Below are positions 1 to 7,798 of a stretch of 45,559 bases of DNA, in pieces. The notes under the pieces are model-generated. The model had not been told where the DNA came from. It was given only the letters and a program-made list of their open reading frames with translations, and ran no database searches. Origin of the DNA: an uncultured Oscillospiraceae bacterium. GTDB taxonomy: Bacteria; Bacillota; Clostridia; Oscillospirales; Oscillospiraceae. The stretch lies in assembly GCA_947629915.1 (NCBI GenBank), contig CANRFN010000036.1, forward strand, positions 1 through 45,559. The letters run 5' to 3'. Position numbers and translations under genes: made by a program. The first letter of the stretch is position 1. Each line of letters begins with the position of its first letter.

Positions 1-28
1 CCCTCGCAGGCCTGGGCGCTACCCCTGT

Positions 29-751
29 CTATGGGCAATTCTTTTGTGGCAGATGCCGAAAGACTGAATAGATACGATCGAACTGCATTAGGAAGTAGTT
101 GCGGAGTAGGTCCACGTTAGTGAGGTTTAAGCCGGTAGAGTTGAGTGACTCAAAAATCTCCTGAGGGTTTTCATTCTGGATTTCGAGCTCAACAACCGTA
201 AGGAGCTTCAAGGCATCTACCAGGTCCCCTAGATTACCGCCATTTGCCGAGTATTCATTCAGCCTATCGCAAAAGAGTCGATAGTTCTGATAGATCCGGG
301 AATTCATCTGCGTACTGGTGAGAAGACATTCACGCTCTGATGGGGCTTTATCCAGCAGAATGTGGTAGACTGCATCATCCCGATCATTGAGATGAAGTTT
401 TGTCTTGAGATCAGCAGTGATGCCCCTACCCTTGTTGCGGAGATAGTCGCGAATAGTTTCCCGAGTGTCTTCATCATTGTCCAAATCGTAAATGGCTTTC
501 ATGAGCAAGGATATGCTGGTGAGTCGCTGCTGACCATCAATAATGGATAGTTCGTAGTGGCTGCTGGAGCTCTTGATGCATAGTGTGCCCAAAAAGTGCT
601 CTTTCCCCAATTCTGCGACATCGGCGATGTCTTTGAAGAGCTGATTACAGGAGTCATTCTTCCAGTCATAGTTGCGTTGGTATACTGGCACGACAAATAT
701 AGTCTGGGATTTGCTCAGGAATTCTGCAATGTCAAGAGTGTGAGCATTCAT
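29..751 (-). CDS. DUF262 domain protein, C-terminally truncated
   Basis: ParB/GmrS-like DUF262 protein of about 240 residues. The family hallmark IIDGQQRLTS is present, as is the later motif FESLNSTGLNLTNVDLLRNY, after which family members normally continue for hundreds of residues (GmrSD type IV restriction enzymes and relatives). Here the reading frame becomes unrecognisable immediately after NYFLM and stops about 18 codons later, so the helical and HNH-type C-terminal part is missing. I chose the ATG at 751 because AGGAAGGGTGGG lies just upstream; a longer frame reaches 913 but has no family signal and would start near the promoter. It diverges from the AAA ATPase at 1237. The domain call is firm; that the gene is a remnant is inferred from the abrupt end close to the window edge. 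Confidence 0.75.
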   Translation of the reverse strand: MNAHTLDIAEFLSKSQTIFVVPVYQRNYDWKNDSCNQLFKDIADVAELGKEHFLGTLCIKSSSSHYELSIIDGQQRLTSISLLMKAIYDLDNDEDTRETIRDYLRNKGRGITADLKTKLHLNDRDDAVYHILLDKAPSERECLLTSTQMNSRIYQNYRLFCDRLNEYSANGGNLGDLVDALKLLTVVELEIQNENPQEIFESLNSTGLNLTNVDLLRNYFLMQFDRIYSVFRHLPQKNCP

Positions 752-881
752 GAGTTTCCCACCCTTCCTATCATAGAATTTGGCTGCATTGATAAAGCAA
801 CGCGTTTTACCTGAAACTCGCATTATGGAATCGAAAGGATCCCGTGCTTTTGCAAGCTCTCTTCGGCCTGGTGTTGTGCGC

Positions 882-910
882 ATTATATAACAGATTGTTT
901 GGTAATGCAA
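882..910 (-). promoter_or_regulatory. promoter of the DUF262 gene
   Basis: On the minus strand TTGCAT is followed after 17 nt by a perfect TATAAT (plus-strand 882-887). It would give a leader of roughly 125 nt before the start at 751. Confidence 0.6.
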
Positions 911-930
911 CAATTAAAACAAGGCATCAA

Positions 931-970
931 GCAGAAATTTGCAGAAATTTGCAGAAATTTGCAGAAAGTT
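931..970. repeat. 10-bp tandem repeats upstream of the DUF262 promoter
   Basis: Three perfect head-to-tail copies of GCAGAAATTT and a fourth degenerate copy (GCAGAAAGTT). They lie some 20 bp upstream of the -35 box of the minus-strand promoter at 882-910, in the divergent region shared with the AAA ATPase. The 10-bp period places the copies on one face of the helix, as in operator or iteron arrays. Confidence 0.85.
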
Positions 971-1027
971 TCGCCTGCTCCACTTTTGAAGCCATGCCGA
1001 GCATAGAATGCGATTTAGAGCCTAAGA

Positions 1028-1052
1028 CCCCCCGCCGGTTGCTGGCGGGGGG
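1028..1052. other. GC-rich hairpin in divergent intergenic region
   Basis: CCCCCCGCC and GGCGGGGGG form a 9-bp stem around a 7-nt loop. Neither side has a convincing T-tract, so it is a weak terminator candidate only. The rest of 752-1236 holds two promoters and a repeat array, and no gene. Confidence 0.4.
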
Positions 1053-1123
1053 GTGTGTGCTCGCTGGGTGCACAGAGGACTTCGTGCAGACACGGAGAAT
1101 GTTCAAAAGATTCTTACTACATC

Positions 1124-1151
1124 TTGAAAATACGCAGATATTTGCTATAAT
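1124..1151 (+). promoter_or_regulatory. promoter of the AAA ATPase gene
   Basis: TTGAAA at 1124-1129 and a perfect TATAAT at 1146-1151, separated by 16 nt. The predicted transcript starts about 80 nt before the TTG start codon at 1237. Confidence 0.6.
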
Positions 1152-1236
1152 CGGTTTTGAAACTGTAATTTACTTGGAATAAATATATTTAAATCTCGCA
1201 CGAGCAATCATGTATCACAACAAGGAGGCGGCTGCT

Positions 1237-2469
1237 TTGATCTGTCTGTTTTCCGTTCAAAACTTCAAGTCCTTCCGGGAGGAGGCCACGCTGGACCTGC
1301 AGGCCGCAGACATCAAGGAGCACTCAGTCCGCCTGCTTCCCTCCCCCAACCGGGACAAGTTCCGCACGCTGCTCCCGGTGGCGGCACTCTATGGTCCCAA
1401 CGGTGGCGGCAAATCTGTGCTGCTGGAGGCGCTGGCGGCTCTGGTATCCGAGGTTCTGGGGCCGATTGTGTTGGCATCAGCGGAGAAGATGCATCCATAC
1501 ATGTCACTGGAACAGGAGTGCGAGCCTTTCCTGCTGGACGGTACCTCAAAGGAGAGGCCCACCGCTTTTCAACTCCACTTCCGGACAGATCAGTCCGAGT
1601 ACCGGTATCACCTGTCCCTGCTGGACGGGCGCGTTCAACAGGAGTCCCTGTACCGGGTGCAGCTGGACGCAAAGCGTATCACCCCAGTGATGCTCTTTGA
1701 TCGTGACCTCTCCCGTGAGATCCCCATCCGGTTGGGCACGGCGATGAAGCGGTCCTGTGTCGTGCTGCCCAGAGACTTCAAGTCAACCCTTCCGCTGCTC
1801 ACCTATGCCTCCCTCAGCTACAGCATCCCGGAGATCGATGAGGCCGCAGACTGGTTCAAGCGCCTCTATATCCTGGACTGTTCCGATGACGATATGGCGT
1901 TTCCGAGTGCTCTCTTCCGGGCGCCGGGGCGGAAAGCGGCGTTCTTGCGTCTTCTGCATGGTTTTGATGTGCCGATTCAGGAATACAGAGAATCCGAAGA
2001 CTGGGACGGAGAGGGCAGACTATACAGAAGGATCTACACCATTCACGAGGCGGGCGGCAAGTTGTACGAGATGCCGCTCTCTTGCGAGTCTCAGGGGACC
2101 ATCAAGCTGTTCCACTTGCTGCCCATGGCGATCCTGGCCTTGGAGACCGGCGGTGTGGCTATCGTTGATGAACTGGACACCAAACTGCACCCGCGGCTCC
2201 TGATGGCCTTTATCCGCCTCTTCACCAACCCGGATACCAACCCCAACCACGCGCAGCTTGTCTTTTCCTCTCAAGACGTGTCCACCATGAGCAGCGGGCT
2301 TCTGAGAAGGGATGAGATCTGGTTTACGGCCCGGGACGATGAACAAGCGAGCCACCTGTGGAGCTTGTATGATCTGCAGGATGTCCACAGTGAGAGGGTG
2401 CAGTCCAACGTCTCCTATGCGCAGCAATACCTGGAGGGGCGGTACGGTGCCGTTCCATGCCAGCCGTAG
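1237..2469 (+). CDS. AAA-family ATPase (AAA_15/AAA_21, RloC/AbiL-like)
   Basis: ABC/SMC-type AAA ATPase of about 410 residues. The N-terminus FSVQNFKSFREEATLDLQ is typical of the AAA_15/21 group, Walker A is ALYGPNGGGKS near residues 51-61, and the C-terminal Walker B/D-loop reads VAIVDELDTKLHP near residues 305-317, followed by LVFSSQDVSTM. This family contains stand-alone ATPases of abortive-infection and restriction-like systems and is often followed by an RloB-type partner; here the next gene is on the other strand, so no partner is present. The start is TTG at 1237 because AAGGAGG lies 8 nt upstream; an ATG at 1210 precedes that ribosome-binding site. A 15-bp terminator follows at once. 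Function beyond ATPase is not assignable; a defence role is inference. Confidence 0.85.
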   Translation: MICLFSVQNFKSFREEATLDLQAADIKEHSVRLLPSPNRDKFRTLLPVAALYGPNGGGKSVLLEALAALVSEVLGPIVLASAEKMHPYMSLEQECEPFLLDGTSKERPTAFQLHFRTDQSEYRYHLSLLDGRVQQESLYRVQLDAKRITPVMLFDRDLSREIPIRLGTAMKRSCVVLPRDFKSTLPLLTYASLSYSIPEIDEAADWFKRLYILDCSDDDMAFPSALFRAPGRKAAFLRLLHGFDVPIQEYRESEDWDGEGRLYRRIYTIHEAGGKLYEMPLSCESQGTIKLFHLLPMAILALETGGVAIVDELDTKLHPRLLMAFIRLFTNPDTNPNHAQLVFSSQDVSTMSSGLLRRDEIWFTARDDEQASHLWSLYDLQDVHSERVQSNVSYAQQYLEGRYGAVPCQP

Positions 2470-2492
2470 AGGTAGACAGCAATACAGACACA

Positions 2493-2525
2493 AAACACCC
2501 CGCCGGGATGCCCGGCGGGGTGTTT
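2493..2525. terminator. bidirectional intrinsic terminator
   Basis: Perfect 15-bp inverted repeat (2493-2507 with 2511-2525) around an ATG triloop, with AAA on one flank and TTT on the other. It separates the convergent ATPase and ftsH operons. Confidence 0.85.
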
Positions 2526-2565
2526 CCATGCCAGATTGCGTTTGTGCTGCTGGTTTTGCCTGCCC

Positions 2566-3108
2566 TCAATACCTCGATCCCATGTCGCTCACAGACACCA
2601 CCACGGAGTCCGCGCCCAAAAGGATCAGATAGATCGCCGCAAACACCCGCAGGGTTGCCAGGGTGAACACCGGCTGCAGGAACATCAGGCAGCCCAGGAT
2701 GAGGCCGATGATGTTGCTGATGAGCACGAAGTAGTAGATGCCGTTGCCCGCCACAAAGCGGATGTGATTGGCCTGGGAGAGCCGGGAGATGCAGTGGGCG
2801 ATGAACCAGATGGGGAAGAGGACCGTGAGCACCGCGATGCCCGTCCTGGGGTACACCACCAGCATCACGCCGGACATCACGCTGAGAATGCCGGCGATCA
2901 AAGCCATGATGGGTCCAAACCCGATAAACCGCTCCACCTTGATGTAAAGGAGGATGTCCCCTACGCCCATGACAACTGCCGCCACGCCGAAGACGAAGAT
3001 CAGCGCGGTGAAGGCCATGTCCGGCTTCACGAAGATCAGAACGCCCAGGACGATGAGGAGGATGCCGATGGCCAGCTGCAGCCAGCCGTAGCCAGATCTG
3101 CTTCTCAT
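2566..3108 (-). CDS. HdeD/DUF308-family membrane protein
   Basis: Integral membrane protein of 180 residues with about six hydrophobic helices, arranged as short repeated pairs such as LQLAIGILLIVLGVLIFVKP and ALIAGILSVMSGVMLVVYP. This matches the HdeD/DUF308 family, whose enterobacterial members are linked to acid resistance but whose function in Clostridia is unknown. Its ATG overlaps the ftsH stop codon in an ATGA arrangement, so it is probably translationally coupled to ftsH and is the last gene of that operon. The role in membrane quality control or stress is inferred only from that coupling. Confidence 0.8.
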   Translation of the reverse strand: MRSRSGYGWLQLAIGILLIVLGVLIFVKPDMAFTALIFVFGVAAVVMGVGDILLYIKVERFIGFGPIMALIAGILSVMSGVMLVVYPRTGIAVLTVLFPIWFIAHCISRLSQANHIRFVAGNGIYYFVLISNIIGLILGCLMFLQPVFTLATLRVFAAIYLILLGADSVVVSVSDMGSRY

Positions 3109-4931
3109 TGCTTGGCACCTCCTGTCAGGATGGACATGAACTCTTCTCCGGTGATGGTCTCCTTCTCATAGAGGAACTTGGCCAGCTCGTCCAGCTTGGC
3201 CCGGTTCTCCTGGAGGATCTTCCGGGCCTTCTCGTGCTGCGTCCGCACCACTTCCACTACCTTCTGGTCGATCTCCCGCTGGGTCTCGGGAGAGCAGGCC
3301 AGAGAGGTGTCTCCGCCGAGGTACTGGTTGTTCACCGTCTCCATGGCCACCATGTCGAAATCATCGCTCATGCCGTACTGGGTGATCATGGCCCGGGCCA
3401 GCTTGGTGGCCTGCTCGATGTCGTTGGAGGCGCCGGTGGTGTAGGACCCGAACACCACTTCCTCCGCCGCCCGGCCGCCGGTGAAGGTGCAGATCTTGTT
3501 CTCGATCTCCTCTTTGGTCATGAGGTACTTGTCCCCGGTCTCCACCTGCATGGTGTAGCCCAGGGCGCCGGAGGTGCGGGGGATGATGGTGATCTTCTGC
3601 ACCGGTGCGCTGTGGCTCTGCAAGGCCGCCACCAGGGCGTGTCCGATCTCGTGGTACGAGACCACCTGCTTCTCATGGTCTGAGAGAACGGCGTTCTTCT
3701 TCTGGTAGCCGGCGATCACCACCTCGATGCTCTCCTCCAGGTCTGCCTCGGTCACAATGGTTCTGCCGCTGCGCACGGCCCGGAGGGCGGCCTCGTTGAT
3801 GATGTTGGCCAGCTCCGCCCCGGAGGCACCGGACGCCATTCGTGCGATGGTGTGGAAGTCCACATCCTCCGCGGGCTTGATCTTCTTGGCGTGGACCTTC
3901 AGGATGGCCTCCCGCCCTGCCAGATCCGGCAGTTCCACGGGGACACGGCGGTCAAAGCGGCCGGGACGGGTGAGGGCGGGGTCCAGGGACTCCGGACGGT
4001 TGGTGGCCGCCAGGATGATGACCCCCGTGTTCTCCTCAAAGCCGTCCATCTCGGTGAGCAGCTGGTTCAACGTCTGCTCCCGCTCATCGTTGCCGCCGTA
4101 GGCCCCGGCGTTCCGCTTCTGGCCGATGGCATCGATCTCATCGATGAAGACGATGCAGGGGGCCTTCTCCTTGGCCTGGCCGAACAGGTCCCGGACCTTG
4201 GAGGCGCCCATGCCCACGAACATCTCCACAAACTCGGAGCCGGACATGGAGAAGAAGGGCACATTGGCCTCGCCTGCCACCGCCTTGGCCAGCATCGTCT
4301 TGCCGGTTCCCGGAGGGCCAACCAACAGCACGCCCTTGGGCATGGACGCGCCGGCCTCCTTGTACTTGCTGGGGTCGTGGAGGTAGTCCACCACTTCGGC
4401 AAGGCTCTCTTTGGCCTCATCCTCGCCCGCCACATCATCGAACTTGATGCCCTTGGTGGACTGCACATACACCTTGGCGTTGCTCTTGCCCATGCCAAAG
4501 GCCAGGGCGTTCTTCCCGCCGGCGTTCTCCATCAGTTTCTTGCTCATGTACTGGCCGAGGGCGGCGAAGATCACAATGGGGAGCACAAAGGTGGTGAGGA
4601 AGGACATCAGCGGGGACATGGGCTCCGTCACAACACGGGTGAACTCTGCCCCGGAGGCGTGGAGCCGCTCGGTGAGGTTGGGGTCCTCCATGGGCCCGGT
4701 CTCGTAGATGTTGGTTCCGTCCTTGTCTGTGAAGAGGATCTGCGTGTCCTGGATCTCCACCACGCCGATGGTCTTCTCCTCGATCATGTTGAGGAAGAAA
4801 TCGTAGGTAACCTCCTGCACCGTGCTCCGGCTGAGCATGGGGGTAACCAGCAGATTGAAGACCAGGATGATGAGCAGGACGATGCCGTAGTAATAGTACA
4901 GCGGCTTCTTAGGCTGTCTGACTTCTTTCAA
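3105..4931 (-). CDS. ftsH: ATP-dependent zinc metalloprotease FtsH
   Basis: Membrane-anchored AAA+ protease of about 608 residues that degrades misassembled membrane proteins and selected regulators. Visible parts in order: first transmembrane helix ([20 protein letters not shown]), an external segment, second helix ([15 protein letters not shown]), Walker A GPPGTGKT near residue 205, Walker B VFIDEIDA, second region of homology ending RPGRFDRR, the zinc site HEIGHA near residue 425, and NDIEQAT supplying the third ligand. Length is normal. The start is a TTG at 4931: it has GGGAGGAG 7 nt upstream and gives the usual short cytoplasmic N-terminus; the longer frame upstream reads through the preceding gene. 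It overlaps that gene by 23 nt and the HdeD gene by 4 nt. Confidence 0.96.
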   Translation of the reverse strand: MKEVRQPKKPLYYYYGIVLLIILVFNLLVTPMLSRSTVQEVTYDFFLNMIEEKTIGVVEIQDTQILFTDKDGTNIYETGPMEDPNLTERLHASGAEFTRVVTEPMSPLMSFLTTFVLPIVIFAALGQYMSKKLMENAGGKNALAFGMGKSNAKVYVQSTKGIKFDDVAGEDEAKESLAEVVDYLHDPSKYKEAGASMPKGVLLVGPPGTGKTMLAKAVAGEANVPFFSMSGSEFVEMFVGMGASKVRDLFGQAKEKAPCIVFIDEIDAIGQKRNAGAYGGNDEREQTLNQLLTEMDGFEENTGVIILAATNRPESLDPALTRPGRFDRRVPVELPDLAGREAILKVHAKKIKPAEDVDFHTIARMASGASGAELANIINEAALRAVRSGRTIVTEADLEESIEVVIAGYQKKNAVLSDHEKQVVSYHEIGHALVAALQSHSAPVQKITIIPRTSGALGYTMQVETGDKYLMTKEEIENKICTFTGGRAAEEVVFGSYTTGASNDIEQATKLARAMITQYGMSDDFDMVAMETVNNQYLGGDTSLACSPETQREIDQKVVEVVRTQHEKARKILQENRAKLDELAKFLYEKETITGEEFMSILTGGAKQ

Positions 4932-5358
4932 AGAGATTCTCCTCCCATTCCGGTGATAGGGCCTTTTGGGCCTCAATGGCCTCCATGGAGAGCAGCACCG
5001 CCCGGGTGGAGGCCAGCACGGCGAAGTCCAGGGCATATTCCGCCAGGAGGGCCTTCTCCTCGGCGGCGTCCTCCGCGCTCTGGTGGGCGGAGAGGTTGTC
5101 CAGTTCGCCTTTTGTGGTGCGGATCTGGTTCTGAATCTCCCGGTACATGCCGGCCAGGGTGGCGGCCACCTCGCCCCGGGAGTTCTCCAGATTGTGGTCT
5201 AAGGACTGGGCCATGTTCCCGCAGGTCTCAGACAGGGACCCGATCTCCTGCCCCAGCGCGGTGCGGGAGGTGTCCTCTGCCATCTGAATCCAGCCGGGCA
5301 GCCGCTTCAACATGTTGTCCAGCTCGCTGAGTTTTACGGACAAAACGCCTTGTGCCAT
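4909..5358 (-). CDS. small helical protein encoded upstream of ftsH
   Basis: Protein of 149 residues that I do not recognise. It has no signal peptide or membrane segment and is rich in Ala, Glu, Leu and Gln with heptad-like spacing, suggesting a long coiled coil. The start is the ATG at 5358, preceded by GGAGTGA and by a good promoter at 5381-5408. Its last 23 nt contain the ribosome-binding site and TTG start of ftsH, so the two are coupled. It might be an adaptor or regulator of FtsH, but this is inferred from gene order alone. Confidence 0.75.
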   Translation of the reverse strand: MAQGVLSVKLSELDNMLKRLPGWIQMAEDTSRTALGQEIGSLSETCGNMAQSLDHNLENSRGEVAATLAGMYREIQNQIRTTKGELDNLSAHQSAEDAAEEKALLAEYALDFAVLASTRAVLLSMEAIEAQKALSPEWEENLFERSQTA

Positions 5359-5380
5359 AGTTGTCACTCCTTCAGACGCC

Positions 5381-5408
5381 ATTATAGAGGAATTCCAGAA
5401 AACGGCAA
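5381..5408 (-). promoter_or_regulatory. promoter of the ftsH operon
   Basis: Minus-strand TTGCCG and TATAAT separated by 16 nt; the -10 (plus-strand 5381-5386) is about 23 nt upstream of the start codon at 5358. Confidence 0.65.
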
Positions 5409-5426
5409 TAGCCAAAACGGCCGGGG

Positions 5427-5436
5427 TGTCTAGACA
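5427..5436. promoter_or_regulatory. 10-bp palindrome TGTCTAGACA
   Basis: Perfect palindrome about 20 bp upstream of the -35 of the ftsH-operon promoter. The same 10-mer recurs at 10915-10924. A regulator site is possible but unproven. Confidence 0.3.
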
Positions 5437-5588
5437 GTTTGGGAAAACTGTAAAGATGGGGAGAGAGGAAGAGGCAGGCGGGAAGATGGAGAATCGGGAG
5501 ATTCCTGGCGGTTTGGGGCCGAATTTAGCTGGAGTTTCACGGAACCCGGGAAATATTGCACGGTTGGCACATGGGGCGGGGCTGGATT

Positions 5589-5597
5589 TGGTATAAT
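5589..5597 (+). promoter_or_regulatory. extended -10 promoter of the two-component operon
   Basis: TGGTATAAT combines a TGn extended -10 with a perfect TATAAT. No good -35 is seen, as is common for extended -10 promoters. Transcription would begin near 5604, which rules out start codons at 5600 for the next gene. Confidence 0.6.
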
Positions 5598-5632
5598 GGT
5601 TGTATCATCGCATGCGAGGGGCGTGGAATACC

Positions 5633-6370
5633 GTGTACTGTTTTGCCGTGCTGGAAGACAGCCCGGAGGACCTCCAGAAGCTGCGCAGCGCCCTGCAGGC
5701 CTATGGGGAGAGACGGGGGATCGCCTTGCAGATCTCAGAGTTCACCCGCTGCGTTGATCTGCTCCAAATATACCACGGCCAGTTCGATCTTCTCCTCCTG
5801 GACATCCAGGTGCAGCAGGAGGACGGGGTGTCTGCGGCCAGGAAGATCCGCGCCATGGACCCCCATGTGCTGCTGCTCTTCATCACCAACCTGGCCCACC
5901 GTGCCCTGGACGGCTACGAGGTGGAGGCCAAGGCGTTCCTGGTGAAGCCGGTGAATTGGATGGCGCTGGAGCGGTACCTGGACCGGGCCCTGGCGGCGCT
6001 GCGGGGGCAAGACCAGGGATACCTCACCCTCAGCAACACCCGGGAATTGCATCGGGTGCGGCTGCAGGACGTCCGATATCTGGAGAGCATGGGCCACTAC
6101 GTGAAGGTGCACACAGACCAGGGGACCGTCATCGCCCACGGGACCATGCGGGGGATGGAGGCGCAGCTCGCGGGAAAACCCTTCTTCCGCTGCAGCAACT
6201 GCTGTATCGTGGCCCTGGGCAGGGTGCAGTCTGTGTCCGGGAATACTGCCATCGTGGAGGGCAGGGAGATCCCCATCTCCCGGGCCAGAAAGCGGGCCTT
6301 TTTAGACGCCCTGAACCGGCATCTGGCGGACTTAGACCGGCCGAGGCAGGGAGGACCGCATGATCGCTGA
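5633..6370 (+). CDS. LytTR-family response regulator
   Basis: Response regulator of about 245 residues. The receiver domain covers residues 1-115, with the acidic pocket LEDSPED and the probable phospho-acceptor Asp in LLLLDIQ. A C-terminal LytTR DNA-binding domain follows (from YLTLSNTRELHRV through REIPISRARKRAF). Such AgrA/VirR-type regulators bind DNA after phosphorylation by the partner kinase. I favour the GTG at 5633 with AGGGG upstream, because the promoter at 5589-5597 puts the transcript start downstream of the earlier TTG; the ATG at 5612 is an alternative. It overlaps the kinase gene by 11 nt. The cysteine pair in CSNCC within the LytTR domain is notable but of unknown meaning. 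Confidence 0.88.
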   Translation: MYCFAVLEDSPEDLQKLRSALQAYGERRGIALQISEFTRCVDLLQIYHGQFDLLLLDIQVQQEDGVSAARKIRAMDPHVLLLFITNLAHRALDGYEVEAKAFLVKPVNWMALERYLDRALAALRGQDQGYLTLSNTRELHRVRLQDVRYLESMGHYVKVHTDQGTVIAHGTMRGMEAQLAGKPFFRCSNCCIVALGRVQSVSGNTAIVEGREIPISRARKRAFLDALNRHLADLDRPRQGGPHDR

Positions 6371-7727
6371 GCTGTTTTCCGCCCCGGAGGTCTCAAGCAT
6401 CCTGATCCCCGGCATCCCGCGCCTTCTCACCGCCCTCACCGAGTGGGCTGCGGTGTACACCGTCTCCCGGCTGATGGAGCACCGGTTTTCCCGGGCCGTC
6501 TCCGCCGGGCTGGCGGCGCTCATGCTGCTCCTGCAGATTTTCCTCCGCTGCGGATACCGGGGCCAGATGAGCGGCCTGGTGTTCTCCCTCTCCATGGGGA
6601 TCAACGCGGGATTTATGCTGCTGTGTCTGGCGGTGCTGTCCAAGGCCCAATGGAGGGATCTGCTCTTCGCCTGGCTGCTCAGCTTCCTGGACGCGGAGTT
6701 TGCCGCCTCCTTCCTCTGGCAGATGGCGTGTCTCCTGCGGCCCCATCCCAGTCTGCTGGATGCCCGGGAGCTGGCGCTGCTCCTGTTGGGGATCGCCCTC
6801 CTCAACCTGGGTTTGGCTTTGTTTCTCCATCGGCAGGACACCGGCATTCGGGGGGAGGAGGGGAGCGATGTGCTCCTGGCCTGTGGGGTTACGGTGCTGG
6901 TGTTTCTCGCCGGCAATGTGAACGTGCTCCGGGGCGCCCTCTGGCGGGACGGGGCAGACCCGGAGCTCCGGCATCTGATCGGGTGGATCCGCACCCTCTC
7001 AGACATCTGCGGGCTGATCCTGCTGTGGCTCCTCCTGCGGCTCTCCCGGGAGCGGCGGCTCCGGCGGGAGATCGGGCGGATGGAGGCGGTGATGGACCTC
7101 CAGTACCAGCAGTACCTGGCCTTCCGGGACAGCAACGCCTTCCTCCGCCGCCAGTGCCACGATTTCAAGCACCAGATTGCCGCCCTCCGGGAGAGCGGGG
7201 GGCTGGACGCGGAGATCCGGGAGATGGAGAACACCATCCTGCAGTATGAGACCGCGGCGGACACCGGGAACAAGATCCTGGACGTGCTCCTCACCCAGAA
7301 GCTCCGGCAGTGCTGCGGCCTGGGGATCCGCCTGGACTACAACGTCCGAGGGGAGGCTCTCTCCCACCTGGAGACCCGGGACATCTGCACCCTCTTCGGG
7401 AATCTCCTGGACAACGCGGTGGAGGCGGTACAGGGCCTCCCCCCGGAGCGGCGGGTGATTCTCCTGGAGGTACTCCCCCAGGGCGGCTTTCTGCAGATTA
7501 GGACGGAGAACCCCTGCGGCCGTGTGCCTGTGTTCCGGGACGGCATGCCGGACACCGCCAAGCCGGACCGCGCCCGCCACGGCATCGGCACCCAGAGCAT
7601 CCGGTACACGGCGGAGCGGTACGGCGGCAGCGTCCAGTTTCAGGTCCAGGACGGCTGGTTTGTCGCGGCCATGCTGCTGCCCATGCCATCCGGGAAAGAA
7701 AAGCCGGGTGCGGTGAAAAAGGGATAG
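6360..7727 (+). CDS. GHKL-domain sensor histidine kinase (AgrC-like)
   Basis: Sensor kinase of 455 residues. The N-terminal 220 residues are largely hydrophobic and form about six membrane helices with little extracellular domain, as in AgrC-type peptide receptors. The catalytic part has the phospho-acceptor motif CHDFKHQ near residue 267, N box LFGNLLDNAVEAV near residue 347 and G box HGIGTQS near residue 407, typical of HPK10/GHKL kinases. ATG at 6360 has GGGAGG upstream and overlaps the regulator gene, so they form a cognate pair. No agrB or agrD-like gene was found nearby, so the signal is unknown. The downstream GH3 gene is 71 nt away and may be co-transcribed. Confidence 0.88.
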   Translation: MIAELFSAPEVSSILIPGIPRLLTALTEWAAVYTVSRLMEHRFSRAVSAGLAALMLLLQIFLRCGYRGQMSGLVFSLSMGINAGFMLLCLAVLSKAQWRDLLFAWLLSFLDAEFAASFLWQMACLLRPHPSLLDARELALLLLGIALLNLGLALFLHRQDTGIRGEEGSDVLLACGVTVLVFLAGNVNVLRGALWRDGADPELRHLIGWIRTLSDICGLILLWLLLRLSRERRLRREIGRMEAVMDLQYQQYLAFRDSNAFLRRQCHDFKHQIAALRESGGLDAEIREMENTILQYETAADTGNKILDVLLTQKLRQCCGLGIRLDYNVRGEALSHLETRDICTLFGNLLDNAVEAVQGLPPERRVILLEVLPQGGFLQIRTENPCGRVPVFRDGMPDTAKPDRARHGIGTQSIRYTAERYGGSVQFQVQDGWFVAAMLLPMPSGKEKPGAVKKG

Positions 7728-7798
7728 CCCCGCGCCCCCGCCTCTGATACCCTGCTCCCAGAGGGCGATCTGCCCGAACCAGATCCGAAAAGGGAGCG

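Noticed and set aside
3852..5330. Long plus-strand frame of about 490 codons opposite ftsH
   Set aside because: It is antisense to a certain ftsH, is rich in His, Gly and Leu as mirror frames of GC-rich genes are, and has no family signal.
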